DNA of 19,699 nt from Clostridiales bacterium (GTDB lineage: Bacteria > Bacillota > Clostridia > Oscillospirales > CAG-272): positions 32,440-52,138 of the forward strand of contig DPGD01000008.1 in the NCBI GenBank assembly GCA_003522145.1, in the 5' to 3' direction. This document shows, in pieces, positions 15,159-19,699 of this stretch (the first letter of the stretch is position 1; every line of letters starts with the position of its first letter). A program made the translations under genes and the position numbers. A model generated the notes under the pieces. That model ran no database searches, had not been told where the DNA came from, and saw only the letters and a program-made list of their open reading frames with translations.

Positions 15159-15701
15159 ATGGCAAAACATAAGAAGAGCACTTTTTTCAAGGATTTTAAG
15201 GCGTTTATTTCAAAGGGCAATGTGGTCGATATGGCAGTCGGTGTTGTCATTGGCGGAGCTTTCGGCAAAATCGTGACAGGCTTAGTCAATTACATCATCA
15301 ACCCGTTTGTCGGCCTTTTTGTCAAGTCGGGCAGTCTGGATTCTCTCAAAACGGTGATTCATGAAGCGACCTACAAGGCTGACGGCGTTACGGTGGATCA
15401 GGCGGAGGTTGCGATTCTTTGGGGAACATGGCTGCAGACGATCATTGATTTCCTGATTACGGCGCTCTGCATTTTTGTGGTTCTGCGGATCATTGTGAAG
15501 GCCAAGAATCTTGCCGAGTATAAGAAGACGATGGAGGCAGAAGCCAAGGCGGAAGCGGACAAGAAGGCGGCTGAGGAGAAAGCGGCAGAGGAAAAAGCGG
15601 CGGCAGAGGCTTTGGCCGCCAAGCAGGCCCGTCTGGAAGAAAGCACGCTGAAGCAGGAGCAACTGCTTGTGGAGATCCGGAATCTGCTCCAGAAGAAATA
15701 A
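15159..15701 (+). CDS. mscL: Large-conductance mechanosensitive channel MscL
   Basis: Membrane-tension-gated homopentameric channel that releases solutes during osmotic downshock. The product is 180 residues, longer than the usual ~130-150. The family signature is clear: amphipathic N-terminal helix (FFKDFKAFISKGNVVDMAVG), first transmembrane helix with VGVVIGGAFGKIV lining the pore, a periplasmic loop (~60-85), the second transmembrane helix (TIIDFLITALCIFVVLRII), and the charged AKNLAEY turn after it. The remaining ~60 residues are an alanine/glutamate/lysine-rich helix, probably an extended C-terminal coiled-coil bundle. AGGAAAGG lies nine bases before the ATG. It is monocistronic: own promoter upstream and terminator hairpins from 15778. 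Confidence 0.96.
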   Translation: MAKHKKSTFFKDFKAFISKGNVVDMAVGVVIGGAFGKIVTGLVNYIINPFVGLFVKSGSLDSLKTVIHEATYKADGVTVDQAEVAILWGTWLQTIIDFLITALCIFVVLRIIVKAKNLAEYKKTMEAEAKAEADKKAAEEKAAEEKAAAEALAAKQARLEESTLKQEQLLVEIRNLLQKK

Positions 15702-15777
15702 AATTCCGGAAATCCTAAATTCTGAAAACGAGACCCGGAAAATTCCGGAAAGACCGTTCATACCTTTTGGTTCCTGT

Positions 15778-15814
15778 GGGGCTGTAAAAAACTGCTTGTT
15801 TTACAGCCCCTTTA
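15778..15814 (+). terminator. Probable mscL terminator (hairpin 1 of copy B)
   Basis: A 12-base perfect stem with a nine-base loop, 76 bases after the mscL stop. The arm ends TTTTACAGCCCC and is followed only by TTTAAAAA, so the T-tract is short. Hairpin 2 (15816-15842), followed by TTTT, provides a second termination point. Confidence 0.6.
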
Positions 15815-15983
15815 AAAATGCCGGCGGGGGGTTCCGGCATTTTGGATAGGATTTTGGTCGGTTTTGCCCTTCATTTTTTGAAATGAAGGCGGATTTTGCG
15901 ACAAAATGAAGGCTGAAAGCCGTCAATACCAATGCCGGCGGGGGCGTAAAAAGGCTTGGCACGGGTTTTTTTACACCTCCTTT
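15778..15983. repeat. Three-hairpin dispersed repeat, copy B
   Basis: Same architecture as 12067-12266. Hairpin 1 is a perfect 12-base stem, GGGGCTGTAAAA (15778-15789) with its complement at 15799-15810. Hairpin 2 is AAATGCCGG/CCGGCATTT (15816-15842). The conserved block with GGCTGAAAGCC and ACCAATG lies at 15910-15936. Hairpin 3 pairs GGCGTAAAAA with TTTTTACACC (one mismatch) and is followed by CTTTTTC. It lies just downstream of mscL on the transcribed strand. The rest of the 581-bp gap before the radical SAM gene shows no gene and no clear promoter. Confidence 0.75.
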
Positions 15984-16208
15984 TTCAGAAACAGAAGCCG
16001 GAAAGCACAGAGAGAGAAAAGGAAGCGGGTCGGAAACGGGATCGCACGGTACAAAATTCACACAAAGCACCTCAAAACACCCAGAGCATATTCAAAAATA
16101 TATCTATCCGGCGGCGGTTTTTGCGAAGAACAAGGCACAAAGAGGAAGGAATACTTTGTGGATTCGTATTCAGGCTTTCTGCAACGAAGCTCCGGAGCAA
16201 AAATTCCC

Positions 16209-16242
16209 TTGCCTGCGGTGCGGGGAATTTTTAGAGGTGTCC
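16209..16242. repeat. Right-end fragment of the MITE-like family
   Basis: These 34 bases align without gaps to the right ends at 3956-3989 and 8430-8463 (shared core GCGGGGAATTTTTAGAGGTG). No matching GGGTATCTCT left end is visible upstream, so this seems a solo end or a decayed element. A local AAAATTCCC/GGGGAATTTT pairing could form around it. It ends 40 bp before the radical SAM start codon, so it lies in that gene's leader or promoter region. Confidence 0.6.
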
Positions 16243-16282
16243 GAGGTGTCCAAAAGTGAGGATGGGCAGAAGGGGATTGCTT

Positions 16283-17266
16283 ATGGGCAGATATTTTGAA
16301 TATGCCGAAAAAGAGAAGCGGTACCATACCTATGACTACTACCTGAAAAAGGCCTTTGGCTGCAAGTGTGCCAAAATCGGTTTGGACGGAGGCTTCACCT
16401 GTCCCAACAAGGACGGGACGAAGGGAACGGGGGGATGCTTCTTTTGCGGAGGAGGCGGCGGGGAGACGACCGCTCCGGCGTGTGAGCCCCTGCGCCTCCA
16501 ATATGAGAAGGGCAGGGCAAGACTGGAGAAGAAGTGGGGACGGCTGCCCACCATACCCTATTTTCAGGCAAACACCTCCACCTATGCGCCCGTTTCCCGC
16601 CTGAGGGCGCTGTTTGAGGAGACCCTTTCCTTTGAGGATGTGCGAGGGTTGACCATAGCTACCCGGCCGGATGCACTGCCCCCGCAGGTACTTTCCTACC
16701 TGGCGGAATTGAACGCCCGAACCAGGCTGACCGTAGAGCTGGGGCTTCAGAGTGTTTTTGAGACGACTGCCCGACGGATCAACAGAGGCCACACCTATGA
16801 AGAGTTTTTGCAGGGCTATGAAGCGCTGAAAAGCCGGGGGATTCGGGTCTGCGTGCATCTGATCGACGGATTTCCGGGGGAGACGCCGGAAATGATGCTG
16901 GAGAGCGCCCGAGTTCTGGGGAAACTGGGGCCTGACGGGGTGAAGTTCCATCAGCTGTATGTGCGGAAGGGCACCGGGGCGGAGGAGGCGTACCGGCGGG
17001 GAGAATTGCCTTTGCTGTCCCTTGCGGAATATCTGGAGATTCTGGCCTGTCAGATCTGCCTTCTCCCTCCGGAGACGGTGGTGGAGCGGATTTCCGGCGA
17101 TCCGGAGAAATCGGAATTGTGTGCGCCGCCATGGTGTACGGACAAGAAAAAAATTTTAGGAGGACTGGATCAATACCTTGAAAAGAGAGGATTGGTGCAG
17201 GGACTTTGGCATAATTGCACAAAAATATCTCCGGGATTTCTCGATTTTGAACAACAAAAATTCTAA
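16283..17266 (+). CDS. YhcC-like radical SAM protein (TIGR01212 family)
   Basis: Radical SAM enzyme of unassigned substrate; this family is widespread in bacteria. The start at 16283 is chosen because AAGGGG sits seven bases upstream, whereas the in-frame ATG at 16256 has none properly spaced; the product is 327 residues. The iron-sulfur ligands are Cys40, Cys52 and Cys55 in TCPNKDGTKGTGGCFFC, the long-spaced CX11CX2C pattern characteristic of this family rather than CX3CX2C. Further family features follow: YFQANTSTYAP, IATRPDALP, VELGLQS and HLIDGFPGETPEMM, which build the partial TIM barrel and bind SAM. The C-terminal ~80 residues contain VVERISGDP. Intact. No clear promoter upstream. Confidence 0.9.
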   Translation: MGRYFEYAEKEKRYHTYDYYLKKAFGCKCAKIGLDGGFTCPNKDGTKGTGGCFFCGGGGGETTAPACEPLRLQYEKGRARLEKKWGRLPTIPYFQANTSTYAPVSRLRALFEETLSFEDVRGLTIATRPDALPPQVLSYLAELNARTRLTVELGLQSVFETTARRINRGHTYEEFLQGYEALKSRGIRVCVHLIDGFPGETPEMMLESARVLGKLGPDGVKFHQLYVRKGTGAEEAYRRGELPLLSLAEYLEILACQICLLPPETVVERISGDPEKSELCAPPWCTDKKKILGGLDQYLEKRGLVQGLWHNCTKISPGFLDFEQQKF

Positions 17267-17275
17267 AAAACAGAC

Positions 17276-17304
17276 TTGAAAAGTAAGAATATATCGTATA
17301 TAAT
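17276..17304 (+). promoter_or_regulatory. Sigma-A promoter of the EF-G-like gene
   Basis: TTGAAA (17276-17281) and TATAAT (17299-17304) with a 17-base spacer, immediately after the radical SAM stop codon. The predicted start near 17311 gives a leader of about 92 bases. No riboswitch fold is recognised in the leader. Confidence 0.88.
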
Positions 17305-17402
17305 ATAAATTGTTCGTGAACTCGCACAGGCGGAACGCCGGTACTTTCGCTTTGGTGCTTTTATCTTTCATAGAAATCTTGTGGAAAGAGGTATTTTGTA
17401 AA

Positions 17403-19475
17403 ATGGCTGTCATTCAAACAAAGGACTTGCGGAACATCTGTTTTTTAGGACACGGCGGAAGCGGAAAGACCAGCCTTGCGGAAGCAATGCTGTATATGAA
17501 CAAGGCAACCGACCGCTTGGGCAGTACCGGTGCGGGAAATACGGTTTGCGATTATGATCCGGAAGAGATCAAGAGAGGCTTTACCATTTCGGCCTCCTGC
17601 GCAAATTTCAACTATAAGAATGTGAAAATCAACCTGATCGACACCCCCGGATTTCTGGAATTTGTGGGCGAAGTGCTGACCGGACTCCGGGTTGCCGGGT
17701 CTGCGGTCATCACGGTGGATGCCAAGTCCGGAATTCAGGTGGGCACGGAGTTAGCATGGGAAAACACCTCTGCCGCAGGCTCTCCCAGAGCCTTTTTCGT
17801 CAATAAGTGCGACGATCCCGAAGCGAATTTCCAGAAGGTGCTTTCCTCTTTGATTGAAACCTTTGGTCAGTCGGTTTGTCCGATCGTGGTTCCGGCCGCC
17901 ACTCCGGGTGCTTTTATCAACCTGTTGGATCTGAAAAAGTATGTGTACGATGCCAAGGGAGGACATACCGTGGGCGAAATCAACACCGATTATATGCCCA
18001 CCGTGGAGAAATACAGAGAACAGCTTTTTGAAGCGATTGCCACCACCGATGAAGCGCTGATGGAAAAATACTTCAATGGCGAGGAGATCACCAAGGAGGA
18101 GGCCAACGAGGCCGTCCATAAAGGCGTTTCCGACGGATCAATCGTTCCGGTATTTTCGGGCGCCGCCACCAAATTGTGGGGTGTGGATACTCTGGTGGAG
18201 ATCATTGCAGATGCATTCCCCAATCCGATTTCCAAGGGAAGCGAGCGTGTGATCGTGGATGGGAAAGAGGAAAAGAAGGCCATCCGTACCGAAGGAACCC
18301 CTGAACTGTTTGTGTTTAAGACTACGGTGGATCAGTTCGGCAGAACCACCTATTTCAAGGTGATGGCGGGAGAATTGACCTCCGGCGTGACCCTGAAGAA
18401 CAATCGGAGCGGTGTTGCCGAAAAAATGGCGCACTTTTCCACTGTTGTCGGTAAAAAGACCGCCGAGGTTCAGGCTCTTTCCTGCGGCGACATCGGCGTA
18501 ATTACCAAATTGGTGGGCACCGGTACGGGCGATACCCTGTCTGAATCGGGCGAGGTGGAATATGCCGGCGTGAAATATCCGGAACCCTTCTACACCATGG
18601 CTGTCGCCCCCAAGAACAAGGGCGAGGAAGACAAGATTGCTCAGGGCATCAACAGGCTGTTGGACGAGGATAAAACCCTGCGCTTTGAAAACGATGCCGA
18701 GACCAAGCAATTGCTCCTTTCGGCAATGGGCAATATGCAGATCGATGTGGCGCTTTCCAAGCTGAAGAGCCGCAACGGTCTGGATGTGGTGCTGTCCGCT
18801 CCCCGGATCGCCTACAGGGAAACCATCAAGGGCAGAAGCGATGTGCAGGGCAAACATAAAAAGCAGTCCGGCGGTCACGGACAGTACGGCGATGTGAAGA
18901 TCCGCTTCTCTCCCGGAGAGGGCGACGGGCTGACCTTTACCCAGAGCGTGGTGGGCGGTTCGGTGCCGAAGAACTATTTCCCGGCAATCGAAAAGGGACT
19001 CTTGGAAGCAATGCAGAAGGGCGTTTTGGCCGGCTATCCGGTGGTTGGACTGGCGGCCGATCTGTATGACGGTTCTTACCATGATGTGGACTCCAACGAA
19101 CTGTCCTTCAAAATGGCCGCTTCCTTGGCATATAAGGCAGGCTTGCCTTTGGCAAAGCCGGTGCTTCTTGAGCCTATCGGAGAGCTGAAGGTCACCATTC
19201 CCGACAGCGTGGTCGGTGCGGTGATGGGCGACATCAACAGCAAACGCAGAGGTACGGTGCTCGGAAGCAATCCCGCCGAGGGCAAACCCGGATATACTAC
19301 GATCGATGCGGAAGTGCCGAAGGCCACGATGGTGGAGTATACCATCGACCTGCGTGCTATGACGCAGGGCAAAGGCTCCTATTCCTTTTATTTCGTGCGC
19401 TATGATGAGGTGCCCGGAAGCGAAGCCCAGAAGATTATCGCTGAAGCTAAAGCCAATATGAGCGAAGAGGATTGA
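17403..19475 (+). CDS. Elongation factor G-like GTPase (EF-G-2 type)
   Basis: Translational GTPase homologous to EF-G, 690 residues. The start at 17403 has AGAGGT ten bases upstream; the reading frame extends further up but across the promoter leader. GTPase motifs: G1 GHGGSGKTS (16-24) in place of the canonical AHIDAGKTT, switch I RGFTI (58-62), G3 DTPGF (80-84), where the catalytic histidine of EF-G's DTPGH is phenylalanine, and G4 NKCD (134-137). Domains II-V follow; the C-terminal half keeps GGHGQYGDVKIRF, SVPKNYFPAIEKGL and the EF-G fold to the end (TQGKGSYSFYF). The diverged G1 and G3 place it with EF-G-2-type paralogues (as in Thermus), not the main fusA. Its specific role (ribosome recycling, stress translation) is unknown. 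Own promoter and terminator. Confidence 0.92.
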   Translation: MAVIQTKDLRNICFLGHGGSGKTSLAEAMLYMNKATDRLGSTGAGNTVCDYDPEEIKRGFTISASCANFNYKNVKINLIDTPGFLEFVGEVLTGLRVAGSAVITVDAKSGIQVGTELAWENTSAAGSPRAFFVNKCDDPEANFQKVLSSLIETFGQSVCPIVVPAATPGAFINLLDLKKYVYDAKGGHTVGEINTDYMPTVEKYREQLFEAIATTDEALMEKYFNGEEITKEEANEAVHKGVSDGSIVPVFSGAATKLWGVDTLVEIIADAFPNPISKGSERVIVDGKEEKKAIRTEGTPELFVFKTTVDQFGRTTYFKVMAGELTSGVTLKNNRSGVAEKMAHFSTVVGKKTAEVQALSCGDIGVITKLVGTGTGDTLSESGEVEYAGVKYPEPFYTMAVAPKNKGEEDKIAQGINRLLDEDKTLRFENDAETKQLLLSAMGNMQIDVALSKLKSRNGLDVVLSAPRIAYRETIKGRSDVQGKHKKQSGGHGQYGDVKIRFSPGEGDGLTFTQSVVGGSVPKNYFPAIEKGLLEAMQKGVLAGYPVVGLAADLYDGSYHDVDSNELSFKMAASLAYKAGLPLAKPVLLEPIGELKVTIPDSVVGAVMGDINSKRRGTVLGSNPAEGKPGYTTIDAEVPKATMVEYTIDLRAMTQGKGSYSFYFVRYDEVPGSEAQKIIAEAKANMSEED

Positions 19476-19505
19476 GTATTCTTTCGGTGTTCTTGCAAAG
19501 AAAAG

Positions 19506-19551
19506 AGGGCTGTGCAGTCGAAGATTGCACAGCCCTTGGTTTTTGTTTTTC
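19506..19551 (+). terminator. Intrinsic terminator of the EF-G-like gene
   Basis: AGGGCTGTGCA (19506-19516) pairs perfectly with TGCACAGCCCT (19526-19536), leaving a nine-base loop, followed by TGGTTTTTGTTTTT. A textbook Rho-independent terminator 30 bases after the stop codon. Confidence 0.93.
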
Positions 19552-19576
19552 CTGTTCATTTTTGCGCTCTGGCTCC

Positions 19577-19699
19577 CTTTTTATACTTTTTGCAGGGCCC
19601 CCGCCCTGCACCCGGCGACCCCTTTTGAAAAAGGGGTCGATCCGAAAACTTTTTTGCGGATGGCAACATACTTTTCATGGAAGGGCAAAGAACCCGGAA
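19577..19699. repeat. Dispersed hairpin repeat, right-hand copy (cut by window end)
   Basis: Matches the repeat at 1-305. It has the same GCAGGGC/GCCCTGC hairpin (19591-19609), the same CGACCCC palindrome (19616-19639), and then 19632-19699 closely follows bases 1-69, ending at AACCCGGAA. A few substitutions and small gaps separate the copies, so this is not an exact overlap. It is truncated only by the end of the window. Confidence 0.85.

Noticed and set aside
11608..16282. tRNA, CRISPR array or transposase genes in the intergenic stretches
   Set aside because: No TTC-loop/acceptor pairing for tRNA, no regular spacer pattern, and no transposase motif were found on reading both strands.
18138..19559. 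473-residue open frame antisense to the EF-G-like gene
   Set aside because: It lies opposite a well-conserved GTPase, has histidine/glycine-rich composition typical of an antisense shadow, and no family motif.
1..19699. Circular contig or plasmid because both ends share a repeat
   Set aside because: The end copies (1-69 and 19632-19699) differ by several substitutions and gaps, so they are separate repeat copies; gene content is chromosomal.

Overview
The window reads as a piece of a Bacillota (Firmicutes) chromosome, most likely an uncultured gut-type clostridium. The grounds are strong AGGAGG-type ribosome binding sites, consensus sigma-A promoters (TTGACA, 17 bases, TATAAT), a chromosomal soj/spo0J (parA/parB) pair beside a Noc-like ParB paralogue and serS, a proofreading-deficient DNA polymerase I, and an EF-G-2 type GTPase. 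I cannot place it below class level. No tRNA, rRNA, CRISPR array, prophage or transposase gene was seen.

Layout. 1-318: two tandem units of a hairpin-rich dispersed repeat. 319-3884 (minus strand): comEB, rimI and tsaD overlap in a tight cluster (dCMP deaminase, GNAT acetyltransferase, tRNA t6A enzyme), followed by purB. 3885-4146: a 71-bp MITE-like element. 4147-8163 (minus): a two-span membrane protein of unknown function, a membrane-anchored MORN-repeat protein and polA, probably one operon. 8164-8539: a second, longer MITE-like copy. 8540-11607 (minus): parA, parB and serS behind a strong promoter. 11608-12403: two parS-like sites and one copy of a ~200-bp three-hairpin repeat. 12404-13426 (minus): Noc-like ParB paralogue. 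13427-14500: about 1 kb with no credible gene, strongly purine-skewed on the plus strand. 14501-14764 (minus): an 87-residue unknown protein with its own promoter and terminator. 14765-15158: an AT-rich divergent promoter region. 15159-15701 (plus): mscL, followed by the second copy of the three-hairpin repeat. 16283-17266 (plus): YhcC-like radical SAM protein. 17403-19475 (plus): EF-G-like GTPase with a clear terminator. 19577-19699: the same repeat family that opens the window.

Every gene left of about 14.8 kb points left and every gene right of it points right. Together with the parABS locus, the Noc-like gene and the purine-skewed gap, this suggests (inference only) that the window lies near the replication origin or at a remnant of the ancestral origin neighbourhood. 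dnaA and a DnaA-box cluster are absent, so an origin is not claimed. The least explained material is intergenic: three families of structured dispersed repeats, one of them placed between the Noc-like gene and the parS/parA locus. Both window ends fall inside the same repeat family, which is typical of a contig broken at repeats.
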